A stretch of 16,354 nucleotides of DNA from CAZKFA01 sp964551925 (GTDB taxonomy: Bacteria; Cyanobacteriota; Vampirovibrionia; LMEP-6097), in the NCBI GenBank assembly GCA_964551925.1, contig CAZKFA010000036.1, positions 1-16,354 on the forward strand, given 5' to 3'. Of this stretch, positions 1-7,507 are shown piece after piece. The notes beneath the pieces are model-generated. The model did not search any database. It saw only the letters and a list, made by a program, of their open reading frames with translations, and was not told the origin of the DNA. A program made the translations under genes and the position numbers. Numbering within the stretch: the stretch's first letter is position 1; every line of letters starts with the position of its first letter.

Positions 1-250
1 CCAAGAATCCCCCCTTGCTGAAAAACATTAAAATAAAGTATACTAAATAATCCGCGCGAGTTCTAGTCTTTACATTAATATTTTCTACTTAAACACTATA
101 GACTATAACAAAATCTTGCATAATCAAGGATGGTCATTTGATAACTGGAAGGTTAAGAGCCTGAGATTTAATTAAGCACCGTAAAATTAAGTGTGATTAT
201 CTTCGTCATCGAAAAACGTTAAGGACCCACTAAAAAATTCAAATTCTTCT
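1..250. other. Non-coding left edge, no gene seen
   Basis: I see no convincing open reading frame, tRNA or recognisable structured RNA on either strand in this AT-rich stretch. It lies downstream of def on the minus strand. It could be the 3' end of a transcript that starts outside the window, because a hairpin followed by a T run on the plus strand comes right after it. Confidence 0.5.
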
Positions 251-289
251 AGCAGGGGCAACACATGCTTCGCGTGGTTGCTCGCTTTT
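251..289 (+). terminator. Hairpin plus T run; possible terminator or palindromic repeat
   Basis: Positions 251-286 form an imperfect palindrome. GCAAC (258-262) pairs with GTTGC (277-281), CATG (264-267) pairs with CGTG (273-276) around loop CTTCG, and AGC (251-253) pairs with GCT (284-286). TTTT follows on the plus strand. The two G-U pairs only form in plus-strand RNA, so it fits a rightward transcript better than the leftward def operon, whose nearest U run is more than 12 nt past the stem. It also resembles the short palindromic intergenic repeats common in bacteria, and one copy cannot decide between these. Confidence 0.4.
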
Positions 290-854
290 AGAGAATAAAA
301 AATGGTTCTGATTTAACTCCGGCAAAACCATGTTCATCTAATTCTTTACGAGCTATTGCCTTATCAAGTGCAATATCCACGAATAACCTGCCATCTAAAT
401 GATCAATCTCATGTTGAATACAACGACAGAATAAATCTCCCTCTGCCTGCCCGCGATGCTCCTTACCATTAATATCATGATATTTAAAAGCTATCTTAGA
501 AGAACGTTTAACAGTGAAATAAACCTGTGGAAAGCTCAAGCAACCTTCAGCACTCTCCATCTCACCTTCACGATGCACTATCACTGGGTTAATCATAACA
601 ATTGGATTATAGCCAGACTCTTTGTCATTCTCATAACGCTCATTTGGATAGTCGACATCAATAACAACAATTCTTTGATTAATTCCAACTTGCGGAGCTG
701 CTAGCCCAACACCATCTTCGTTATACATAGTCTTGAGCATTTTATCAACAAGTTTAGCAAGCTTACGATCAAACTTAGTAACAACAGAACTCGGTCTACG
801 TAAGACTTCCGAGCCATACTTCTCTATACTAAAATATTTGCTGTCCGCTGTCAT
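288..854 (-). CDS. def: Peptide deformylase
   Basis: Cytosolic Fe2+/Zn2+ hydrolase that removes the formyl group from the N-terminal methionine of new proteins. All three family motifs are visible in the 188 residues: GVGLAAPQ (48-55), EGCLS (103-107) and QHEIDH (147-152). The metal ligands are thus Cys105, His148 and His152, with Glu149 as catalytic base. Length is normal for the family, with a slightly long acidic loop around residues 68-84 (YPNERYENDKESG). The ATG start overlaps the lpxA stop by 4 nt (ATGA) and has no Shine-Dalgarno, so translation is probably coupled to lpxA. It is the last gene of the thioredoxin-lpxA-def operon. The family call is secure; active-site residues are complete. 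Confidence 0.97.
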   Translation of the reverse strand: MTADSKYFSIEKYGSEVLRRPSSVVTKFDRKLAKLVDKMLKTMYNEDGVGLAAPQVGINQRIVVIDVDYPNERYENDKESGYNPIVMINPVIVHREGEMESAEGCLSFPQVYFTVKRSSKIAFKYHDINGKEHRGQAEGDLFCRCIQHEIDHLDGRLFVDIALDKAIARKELDEHGFAGVKSEPFFIL

Positions 855-1615
855 TGAATCTTATGAAACTTACTATTCTCGACTCCACGCTTTGATGATT
901 TAATAAATTCAATCAAATGTAGAACCTCAGGAAAAGGTTGTAGTTCTGTTTCAAGTTTAGTTAAAATAGTCTGAATAGATATTTTCGAATTAAAGATTAT
1001 TTTGTAAGCACGAGTCAGTTCAGTACACAGTGCTTGATTGAAACCAGCTTTCTTCAAACCATAACGATTAGTAGAGATAGAGCCTGCTGGATAACCACAA
1101 TAAATAAAATACGGCATCAAGTCTTTATTAGCAGCTGACAAACCACTCAACATTACATGCTTACCAATACGACAATGCTGATGTACCACTGAGGATCCAC
1201 CGATCGTAACATTGTCAGCGACTTGAACATAGCCCGCCAAACTAACATTATTTGCAATCGTTACATTATTACCTACCTGTACATTATGAGCCATATGGGC
1301 AGAAACCATAATGTAATTATTATTACCAAGAATTGTCTTGCCATTAACACCAGTAGCTCTATGAATAGTTACAAACTCTCTAATAATATTATTATCACCA
1401 ATCTCTACAAAAGTTTGCTCCCCACCAAAAGCTCTATCCTGAGGATCTTCACCAATTACAGCATGAGGATAAATCTTACAATTAGCACCAATCCTAGTCC
1501 CTGAACGGATAATAGCATAGTCACCAATGGTGGTATTCTCACCAATCTCGACATCATCATCAACAATGGCAGTCTTTGCAATTATCACGCCTCGATTTAA
1601 CATCAACTCCGCCAT
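851..1615 (-). CDS. lpxA: UDP-N-acetylglucosamine O-acyltransferase
   Basis: First committed enzyme of lipid A synthesis: moves a 3-hydroxyacyl chain from acyl carrier protein to the 3-OH of UDP-GlcNAc in the cytosol. The 254 residues show the hexapeptide repeats of a left-handed beta helix (about 10-170) and a C-terminal helical part. Landmarks are GEDPQD (55-60), the IHRATG segment (84-89), SAHMAH (105-110, His110 matching the catalytic His125 of the E. coli enzyme), ANNVSLAG (121-128) and VVHQHCRIG (143-151). The family C-terminal SxRGV-type motif is at 240-245, followed by about nine extra residues. The ATG overlaps the upstream stop by one base (TAATG), and AGGA (1621-1624) lies 5 nt before it. 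Its usual partners lpxC, lpxD, lpxB and fabZ are absent here. Its presence argues for an outer membrane with lipid A. Confidence 0.95.
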   Translation of the reverse strand: MAELMLNRGVIIAKTAIVDDDVEIGENTTIGDYAIIRSGTRIGANCKIYPHAVIGEDPQDRAFGGEQTFVEIGDNNIIREFVTIHRATGVNGKTILGNNNYIMVSAHMAHNVQVGNNVTIANNVSLAGYVQVADNVTIGGSSVVHQHCRIGKHVMLSGLSAANKDLMPYFIYCGYPAGSISTNRYGLKKAGFNQALCTELTRAYKIIFNSKISIQTILTKLETELQPFPEVLHLIEFIKSSKRGVENSKFHKIQ

Positions 1616-2031
1616 TATTGTCCTATAATCAAACTATTGACAGCCTTCTCAAGACTTGCTTCACCAATAGGTCCCAAACGCTTAGTAACAGTATTGCGAT
1701 CGACACTCACAAAAACAGTCTCGGGAATTCTCGAGATTTTTAGATCTTTAACTAAGGCAGCATTCTTCTTGGCATCAGCATCAACACTGATAAAATCCAC
1801 TTGCCCTTTGTATTTAGCAGATACCTTCTCAAAAGTTGGAGCATATTCTTTACAACTAGTACACCACTCTGCATAGAACTTCAAAACCGCTGGCTTGCTA
1901 GAATCTTTCAATAATTCTTTTAACGCGCCACTAGAGTTCGCCTTCTCTGAACTAACGTTACTAGTACAGGAATTAAGAATAAAAATTAGAGATAATATTA
2001 GTAGTCCGGCTAGCCTTTGCATGGAGATCAT
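1615..2031 (-). CDS. Thioredoxin-like lipoprotein (TxlA/HCF164-like)
   Basis: Predicted membrane-anchored thioredoxin of 138 residues. A hydrophobic signal (about 7-20) ends in LNSC, so Cys22 is the likely lipidated residue. The thioredoxin fold follows, with active site WCTSC (56-60, redox cysteines 57 and 60) and the cis-proline at RIP (101-103). CTSC instead of CGPC, and the AEWC context, resemble cyanobacterial and chloroplast TxlA/HCF164 proteins that pass reducing power across a membrane for cytochrome maturation; the match is from memory. It would act on the outer face of the inner membrane or on the outer membrane. Two in-frame ATGs exist (2031 and 2022). The second gives a cleaner lipoprotein signal and sits 7 nt after a TATAAT box that overlaps the first, so 2022 may be the real start. 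First gene of the operon with lpxA and def. Confidence 0.85.
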   Translation of the reverse strand: MISMQRLAGLLILSLIFILNSCTSNVSSEKANSSGALKELLKDSSKPAVLKFYAEWCTSCKEYAPTFEKVSAKYKGQVDFISVDADAKKNAALVKDLKISRIPETVFVSVDRNTVTKRLGPIGEASLEKAVNSLIIGQ

Positions 2032-2035
2032 TATA
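2030..2035 (-). promoter_or_regulatory. -10 box for thioredoxin-lpxA-def operon
   Basis: A perfect TATAAT on the minus strand ends 7 nt before the ATG at 2022 and overlaps the ATG at 2031 (TATAATG). Transcription would begin at or next to codon 4 of the longer reading frame, which implies a leaderless mRNA starting at 2022. No good -35 hexamer is visible at 16-18 bp. Confidence 0.45.
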
Positions 2036-2053
2036 ACATGACTGATCTCATGA

Positions 2054-2059
2054 TATATT
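2054..2059 (+). promoter_or_regulatory. Extended -10 box for trpS
   Basis: TATATT preceded by TGA reads as an extended -10 (TGnTATATT). It ends 12 nt before the trpS ATG, leaving a leader of only about five bases and no Shine-Dalgarno. It lies in the 40-bp gap shared with the divergent thioredoxin-lpxA-def operon, so the two promoters are about 20 bp apart and probably interfere or are co-regulated. Confidence 0.4.
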
Positions 2060-2071
2060 TAGATTTGCCAA

Positions 2072-3121
2072 ATGCCTCAACAAGTAATCTTAACCGGCGA
2101 TCGACCTACAGGCCCCTTACACTTAGGGCACTATATTGGATCTTTGGTTAACCGCGTCAAACTCCAAAACCAAAAAGACACAAATTCTCAAGCCCTCTAC
2201 AAATCCTATATCCTCATTGCTGATATGCAAGCACTTACTGATAATTTCGAAACGCCTGAAATTGTCAGCGAGAATATCATTAATGTAGCTCTGGATTATT
2301 TGGCTGTTGGTATAGATCCTCAATTCTCTGATATTTTCGTACAATCACAAATCCCTGAGTTCGCTGAACTCACAATGTATTTTTTGAATTTACTAACACT
2401 CAATCAAGTTGAACGCAACCCAACTGTCAAAGAAGAAATGCGCCAAAAGGGTTATGCAGAGAAGATTCCAATGGGATTCTTGATTTATCCAGTGAGCCAA
2501 GCTGCTGACATCTTAGCGTTCAATGCTGATCTAGTTCCAGTTGGTGCCGATCAAATACCAATGATTGAAGACACTAATATGATCGCTCGAAAATTCAATC
2601 AAGTTTACAAACAAGAGATTTTCAAAGAAACCAAAGCTCTAGTGCCAGAACAGTTCTCGCGACTAGTCGGCATCGATGGCAAAGCCAAAATGAGCAAATC
2701 ACTTGGAAACGCAATCTACCTTAAGGATTCAGCCGATGAACTCTGGACCAAGGTAAAATCCATGTACACTGATCCAAATCACATTCGAGTAGAAGATCCT
2801 GGACAAGTAGAAGGTAATGTTGTTTTTACTTACCTAGATGCCTTTGATACAGACCACAAACAAGTCGCCGAATTAAAAGCTCAATACCAAAGAGGTGGAC
2901 TTGGTGACATGAAAATCAAAAAATATCTTTTTGAAGTATTAGAAAGTAAATTTGCCCCACTAAGAACTAGACGCGAAGAGCTGTCTAATGACATTGGTTC
3001 CGTATTGAACATCATAAAACAAGGCACCAATAATGCCAGAACTCGCGTACAAGAAACTATGCACGTTGCAAAGCAAGCTATGGGTATAGATCAACCTTTT
3101 GATTTAAAACGGCTTCGTTAA
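2072..3121 (+). CDS. trpS: Tryptophanyl-tRNA synthetase
   Basis: Class I aminoacyl-tRNA synthetase that charges tRNA-Trp in the cytosol. The 349 residues carry the HIGH-type motif HLGH (17-20) within GDRPTGPLHLGH, and the KMSKS loop at 206-210 followed by LGN. Other family features are ADMQALT (50-56) and the QAADIL and VGADQ segments (143-162) that line the tryptophan and ATP pocket. Length is close to the usual 330-350. The ATG leads directly into the conserved N-terminal strand, so the start is well supported although there is no Shine-Dalgarno. The last 44 bp overlap the 3' end of obg on the other strand, so the two genes are convergent and no terminator can lie between them. Monocistronic as far as seen. 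Confidence 0.97.
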   Translation: MPQQVILTGDRPTGPLHLGHYIGSLVNRVKLQNQKDTNSQALYKSYILIADMQALTDNFETPEIVSENIINVALDYLAVGIDPQFSDIFVQSQIPEFAELTMYFLNLLTLNQVERNPTVKEEMRQKGYAEKIPMGFLIYPVSQAADILAFNADLVPVGADQIPMIEDTNMIARKFNQVYKQEIFKETKALVPEQFSRLVGIDGKAKMSKSLGNAIYLKDSADELWTKVKSMYTDPNHIRVEDPGQVEGNVVFTYLDAFDTDHKQVAELKAQYQRGGLGDMKIKKYLFEVLESKFAPLRTRREELSNDIGSVLNIIKQGTNNARTRVQETMHVAKQAMGIDQPFDLKRLR

Positions 3122-4645
3122 TCTCAAAATCAACACCGTCAATATTAAGCATATCTCCAGGAGCTGCCCCTAGGTCTTTAATCTCATCAATCACGCCCAG
3201 TGCTTTAGTCATATGGAACAAGTGTGTCAATGAATCTATTTCTTCTAAGTCAGTAACGCGCATTAGACGCTCCAACTTACCACAACTTACCATCCAATTA
3301 AACTTACCATCAGCATTCTGTNNNNNNNNNNNNNNNNNNNNNNNNNNNNNNNNNNNNNNNNNNNNNNNNNNNNNNNNNNNNNNNNNNNNNNNNNNNNNNN
3401 NNNNNNNNNNNNNNNNNNNNNACGCTCCAACTTACCACAACTTACCATCCAATTAAACTTACCATCAGCATTCTGTTCTTTGATAACAGTGAAACTACTA
3501 TCATCATTAGCTTCAGCAAATGGATCTTCATCAACCTCAACAACTGTGATTTCTTTTGGTATCAAAGCTAAGACTTTTTCTATATATCTTCTTAACTCTG
3601 GCAAACCTTCTCCAGTAACAGCAGAGACGGCAAACAAGCCAACAAAATTAGACTTCGGCAAAGCACCATCAGCAATTGGGCTAGTATCATTCACGTCTAA
3701 TCCAATCTGATCCTTGAAGCGCTTAGCAAGTATCTCAAGTTCACTTTCTGGATAGCCTTCAATTTTATTCAAGACAACTATCTGCTTACGAGTAGATAAT
3801 TCTTTACTGTATTTATCAAGCTCATAATTCACTTGAATAAAATTATGCAAAGGATCTTCATAGGCTTGCTGTTGATACTGATCGATGTTAGATCCCATCA
3901 AGCCCCAAACATCTACCATATGAATCAATAGGCGAGTGCGTTCTACGTGACGCAAGAATTGATAACCAAGACCTACTCCATCGCTAGCCCCTTCAATCAG
4001 ACCAGGTATATCAGCCATCACATAGGCATCTCCATTTTCTTTAGAGACCACTCCAAGATTAGGAGTGATAGTAGTAAAAGCATAATCTGCAATCTTGGGC
4101 TTAGCAGCACTCACTTTAGAGATCAAAGTTGATTTACCAGCATTGGGGAAACCAATAAGGCCAACATCAGCTATCATCTTCAATTCAAGCTCAAGCTCTC
4201 TTTCTACAGGTGGCTCACCGGGCTCACAATAACTAGGAGCCTTGTTACGATTGGTTTTGAGACGAGCATTCCCTCTACCGCCACGACCACCTTTAGCAAC
4301 CAACAATCTCTGACCATCCTGAACCAAATCACCAATGATTAAATTCTCTCTAATATCTTTTACAACAGTACCAATGGGGACTTTGACTATTAAGTCTTCT
4401 CCACTCTTACCGCTCATATCTTTCTTACCACCGCGCTTACCATCATCAGCTTGAAATATTGATTGATAACGAAAGTCAAGCAAAGTGCTCATATCAAGAG
4501 TAGCTTCAAGGATCACACTACCGCCACGACCACCATCTCCACCATCAGGTCCACCAAAAGCCACAAACTTCTCTTGCCTAAAGGTTTTGGCGCCATTACC
4601 ACCACGACCACTTGCTATTTTAACTTTAACCTTATCTATAAACAA
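3078..4645 (-). CDS. obg: Obg family GTPase (interrupted by a 100-N assembly gap)
   Basis: GTPase that binds the large ribosomal subunit and acts in ribosome maturation. As printed, the frame breaks at a 100-N run (3322-3421). Removing the Ns plus one copy of the flanking 55-bp repeat gives a continuous 470-residue protein. Domains: Gly-rich Obg fold (1-158), G domain (159-360) with G1 GFPNAGKS (165-172), switch TTIT (191-194) and G3 DIPG (212-215), then a complete OCT-like C-terminal domain (about 380-460) after collapse. G4 reads NKIE (293-296) where NKxD is usual; the codon is a clear GAA. The start is TTG, overlapping the tyrA stop by 10 nt, chosen because MFIDKVKVKI is the typical Obg N-terminus; AAGGA at 4658-4662 is 12 nt upstream. 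Co-transcribed with tyrA; the last 44 bp overlap trpS. Confidence 0.95.
3267..3476. repeat. Exact 55-bp direct repeat flanking the N gap
   Basis: 3267-3321 and 3422-3476 are identical over all 55 bases, immediately left and right of the N run. Both copies encode the same Obg residues (QNADGKFNW through GKLER). Merging the two copies restores an intact reading frame, so this is one genomic locus printed twice, not a biological duplication. Confidence 0.95.
3322..3421. other. Assembly gap of exactly 100 N
   Basis: A run of exactly 100 N is the conventional spacer for a gap of unknown length. It joins two contigs whose ends overlap by 55 bp, so the true gap length is very probably minus 55 and no sequence is missing. 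The overlap equals a k-mer length often used by de Bruijn assemblers. Confidence 0.97.
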
Positions 4646-5445
4646 TTTACTAATTTATCCTTTACTAACTCTAATTCTTCTTGCAAATTACTACCCTTCA
4701 TTTCCAAGATAGCATCAACTTCAACTTTGAATAGTTCCCAAGCATCACGAATATTCTGACGATTAATAGTAATAATCTCACGTCCCATATCGGCGTTACC
4801 CTTAGCCAAACGTAACATGCCTTTACAACCCGGTCCCAGAATGCGTTGTAGGCTTGGCATAGACCCAACGATCTCACCCAAACCTAAGCTTAACAATAAT
4901 GGTAAATGCGAAATCAAAGCAACAGCCTTATCATGAGTCACAGCATCCATAGTTTCTATTTGTGCGCCTAATGTTTTAGTAATAATAGAAGTAAGCAAAT
5001 TCAATTTATCCTGCAGCACAAAATCTTCAGTTTGTGGACACAGTATCCATTTAGCACCCTGAAACAGTTCTGGCAAGCTAGCTTCATAACCACGGTGTTC
5101 AGTACCTGCCATCGGATGTCCTGCGATAAAATTATTCAAACCAAACTCTGCTGCTTTATTATTAATATAACTCTTAGTACTCGCAACATCAGTGATTAGT
5201 GTTCGCGCAAAAGCATTCTGGACAGCTGCTAACTTAGCTATCTCTTTAATATTTTCAAGAATGCTAGATTGTGACCCACAAAGAAAAACAATATCAGCAT
5301 CAGCCAAGTCTGCTAATTTGTTAGGTCGATTCTGACTAACACTAACCGTCAAAACCTCAAAGCCAGTTTCTTTAATCAGGGCTTTCTCAATGGAACCACC
5401 TATTAAACCTAAACCAACTATGCCAATTTTATAATTATTACTCAC
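4636..5445 (-). CDS. tyrA: Prephenate/arogenate dehydrogenase (TyrA family)
   Basis: NAD(P)-dependent dehydrogenase of tyrosine synthesis, acting on prephenate or arogenate. The 269 residues begin with a Rossmann nucleotide-binding motif GLGLIGGS (11-18). DVASTK is at 86-91, GHPMAGTE at 109-116 (His110 fits the catalytic histidine) and a helical C-terminal domain opens with VTHDKAVALISHLP (169-182). There is no ACT domain or chorismate mutase fusion, so it is the short monofunctional type. Sequence alone does not settle prephenate versus arogenate. The start is GTG at 5445: the Rossmann strand begins six codons later and no upstream codon would fit better. A TATAAT box 7 nt upstream suggests a leaderless transcript. 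First gene of a two-gene unit with obg, overlapping it by 10 nt. Confidence 0.93.
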   Translation of the reverse strand: MSNNYKIGIVGLGLIGGSIEKALIKETGFEVLTVSVSQNRPNKLADLADADIVFLCGSQSSILENIKEIAKLAAVQNAFARTLITDVASTKSYINNKAAEFGLNNFIAGHPMAGTEHRGYEASLPELFQGAKWILCPQTEDFVLQDKLNLLTSIITKTLGAQIETMDAVTHDKAVALISHLPLLLSLGLGEIVGSMPSLQRILGPGCKGMLRLAKGNADMGREIITINRQNIRDAWELFKVEVDAILEMKGSNLQEELELVKDKLVNCL

Positions 5446-5452
5446 AGCTCTA

Positions 5453-5458
5453 ATTATA
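5453..5458 (-). promoter_or_regulatory. -10 box for tyrA-obg
   Basis: Perfect TATAAT on the minus strand, separated by exactly 7 nt from the GTG start of tyrA, with TGC just before the longer TATATAAT. The transcript would begin on or beside the start codon. No clear -35 is present in the AT-rich 52-bp gap behind the flagellar operon. Confidence 0.45.
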
Positions 5459-5497
5459 TAGCATGCGGGTTATTTTGAATTATTACAAAAACCTAAC

Positions 5498-6052
5498 TTA
5501 ATACTGCAAATGCTGCCAAGCGGCATTTGCTGAATCCATCTGCTCTACAGCACGATCATAAGCCATATCTGTAGTTGGATTAAAACGTGCACTGACATCC
5601 GAACGAGCTTCCTGTCCAAGTGCTCTCATTGATTTAATTCCATCATAAAGTGACCAGGCGCCAGCAATCGGGAATATCATCTTTGTAATATTTTGTCCAC
5701 CAATATAAGGCAAAACACTAGTTGGTCCACCAATACTCATCATCTGTGCAGCCTGTGCTGGAGTAAGACGTCCCATTTGATCAAGTCTTTTTTGATACTG
5801 CACACCGGTCTCACCATAGAGCCTTGGAGTATTAGCAGCATTAGCCTGCATTTGACCAGGAAGCAGTCCCTGAGAAGCTCCCTGATTAATACCATTTGCC
5901 ATTGAACCCATAACACTAGCAAATTGTTGTTGTAAGATTCCTTGCCCATACTGACCATTAACAGCAAGTCCCATGCTCTGCTGGACTTGATTATCCAAAT
6001 ATCCAGTTGCTGGATTGCCTGCGTATGCGTATTGTGAGCCGTAGTCGTACAT
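5498..6052 (-). CDS. Unrecognised protein in the flagellar rod operon
   Basis: I do not recognise this 184-residue protein. The N-terminal two-thirds is rich in Gln, Gly, Ala, Met and Tyr (YDYGSQYAYAGNPATGY at 3-19; LQQQF at 40-44), low in charge and probably disordered. A short apolar stretch (about 113-135, PYIGG then KMIFPIAGAWSLYDGI) precedes a charged helical tail ending AAWQHLQY. There is no signal peptide, as expected for proteins exported by the flagellar type III route. Translation is backed by AAGGA (6063-6067), 10 nt before the ATG, and the start is 2 nt after the FlgG-like stop (TAA-TT-ATG), so it belongs to the same transcript. The context suggests a flagellar structural, assembly or cap-like accessory protein, but that is inference from position only. 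A 45-bp gap separates it from the tyrA promoter region; no clear terminator was found. Confidence 0.75.
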   Translation of the reverse strand: MYDYGSQYAYAGNPATGYLDNQVQQSMGLAVNGQYGQGILQQQFASVMGSMANGINQGASQGLLPGQMQANAANTPRLYGETGVQYQKRLDQMGRLTPAQAAQMMSIGGPTSVLPYIGGQNITKMIFPIAGAWSLYDGIKSMRALGQEARSDVSARFNPTTDMAYDRAVEQMDSANAAWQHLQY

Positions 6053-6054
6053 AA

Positions 6055-6855
6055 TTAAATATTCCTTGTAATTGTAGAATTGAGACTCTCTTGCATTTGA
6101 TCGAGAATTTTAACAATTTTCATCTCTGCTTTAATGGCGGTATTCAACTGTACCAATTTCGACATATCATGCACAATTGATACGTTAGAAGACTCTAGGT
6201 AACCTTGTTTGACTTGAGTTTGACCCATAAAACTACCGATCTCAACATCATGCTGAGTACCCGTTGTTTCTGTTGGGATAAATAAATTATCACCAACATC
6301 TTTAAGTCCTTCATTGTTTGTAAAAGTTACAACATGTAATTTACCAAGCACATCACCATCTTGAGTAAGTAATTTACCTTCTTCATCTAAACTTAAAGTA
6401 GATCCAATAGGAATCACTACTGATGAAGAATTCGCTCCTATATCAAAAGATTTGATAGTACCATCAGCAAGAACATCATAACTCTGACCTATAGATTCAG
6501 CATTCGGAGTACCAGTTACCACAGGGAAGCCTTGTGATGACAATAACTGCCCCTCTGGACTAATAGTAAAGGATCCATCGCGAGTGTAAGCCATAGTACC
6601 GTCAGGCATCTGTACTTCAAAGTAGCCTTTACCAGTTATTGCAAAATCCAATTCTCGATTGGTTTTCTTGGCAACACCATCATCAAGATTTTTGCGTTCA
6701 TATGACTTAATGCCATCTAAGGTCTCATGAAAGGATGTTTGCTTAGCCTTATAACCAGTGGTAAACATATTACCGATATCGCCGACATTATCCCCCATCT
6801 GTTTCATCAGACGATTGACATTGCCTATTGTTTGAAAAGTATATTGATTAAACAT
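6055..6855 (-). CDS. Flagellar basal-body rod protein, FlgG-like
   Basis: Axial rod protein of the FlgF/FlgG family, exported through the flagellar type III apparatus and polymerised across the periplasm. The 266 residues match FlgG length (about 260). Signature segments are DFAITGKGYFEVQ (70-82), YTRDGSFTISPEGQLLSSQG (90-109) and the C-terminal QGYLESSNVSIVHDM (217-231) followed by a long helix. The N-terminal helix is divergent: it keeps the TGYKA turn (33-37) but lacks the usual LDVIANNLAN motif. No signal peptide, as normal for this family. The ATG overlaps the upstream FlgF-like gene by 8 nt and has GGAAG just before it. FlgG is favoured over FlgF by length and the DGSF segment, but paralogue assignment is not certain. 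Confidence 0.85.
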   Translation of the reverse strand: MFNQYTFQTIGNVNRLMKQMGDNVGDIGNMFTTGYKAKQTSFHETLDGIKSYERKNLDDGVAKKTNRELDFAITGKGYFEVQMPDGTMAYTRDGSFTISPEGQLLSSQGFPVVTGTPNAESIGQSYDVLADGTIKSFDIGANSSSVVIPIGSTLSLDEEGKLLTQDGDVLGKLHVVTFTNNEGLKDVGDNLFIPTETTGTQHDVEIGSFMGQTQVKQGYLESSNVSIVHDMSKLVQLNTAIKAEMKIVKILDQMQESLNSTITRNI

Positions 6856-7507
6856 TTCTTCCGTAAGTCTCCATTAAACTCTTATCTACTACTAACTCCA
6901 TTGCCAGCATGCTTTGTATCGTGTCAATGTGACGCTTTACTTGCATAACTTTGAGAATATTGGCTGAGACATCAACGTTGGATGCTTCTAACTTACCTTG
7001 CATCACGTAAGCCTTATCACCAGGCGTGTGTGAGCTATAATCAATTGCAAGCCTACCAGCATATTCTCCATCTACAAGAATTCTGCCGTCTTTATCTACC
7101 GTCAAATCAGCTTTGACTGCCTTGAGTCCAATCGTTTGCTCTGGATCTTGGTCAAGAATAACTAACTCACGATCTTGAACATCAACAATCTTGCCAGCTT
7201 CATTGATATGAAACTGTCCGTCACGAGTACGCGTTGGGTTACCATCAGCATCTTCAACTAAGAAATAAGCATTAGCCTTAGTTAGGGCCAAATCCAAAGT
7301 ACTTCTAGTTTCTAGCAAAACTCCTTGCTCTTCATTTCTAAAAACATCCTTGAGAGTATCAGCAAAAAGCACTGAATCTGGGTTAACCGTTTTGAAACCA
7401 ACAGTACTAATATTATCTAGGTTGGTCTGGATAATACCAATGCGTTTAATACTCGAATGCATGGCATCGTACAAAGAATTAACATTCGTGCTATGAAATT
7501 GTTGCAT
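6848..7507 (-). CDS. Flagellar basal-body rod protein, FlgF-like
   Basis: Second member of the FlgF/FlgG rod family, 219 residues from the chosen ATG. The N-terminus is family-like: SLYDAMHSSIKRIGIIQTNL then DNISTVGFK (degenerate form of the LDNIANNVANVNTTGFK helix-turn). The middle has LDLALTKANAYFLVED and TRTRDGQFHINEAGKIV, and the C-terminus has QGKLEASNVDVSANILKVMQ. It is shorter than typical FlgF or FlgG, so the central domain is reduced. A longer frame begins at a TTG (7540), but that adds 11 residues not seen in the family and abuts the divergent ATG exactly, so I prefer 7507. First gene of the rod operon; overlaps the FlgG-like gene by 8 nt. The two paralogues probably form consecutive rod segments. 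Confidence 0.82.
   Translation of the reverse strand: MQQFHSTNVNSLYDAMHSSIKRIGIIQTNLDNISTVGFKTVNPDSVLFADTLKDVFRNEEQGVLLETRSTLDLALTKANAYFLVEDADGNPTRTRDGQFHINEAGKIVDVQDRELVILDQDPEQTIGLKAVKADLTVDKDGRILVDGEYAGRLAIDYSSHTPGDKAYVMQGKLEASNVDVSANILKVMQVKRHIDTIQSMLAMELVVDKSLMETYGRNV

Noticed and set aside
3078..3293. Stand-alone 71-residue ORF on the minus strand
   Set aside because: It is the C-terminal part of Obg, separated only by the false N gap; collapsing the repeat joins it in frame.
4463..4759. Overlapping plus-strand ORFs of 75-98 residues opposite obg
   Set aside because: They are antisense shadows of the glycine-rich Obg N-terminus, with Pro/Thr-rich nonsense composition and no start signals.
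5459..5497. Terminator after the 184-residue flagellar-operon gene
   Set aside because: Only a weak GGTT/AACC pairing is seen, without a stable stem or a following T run.
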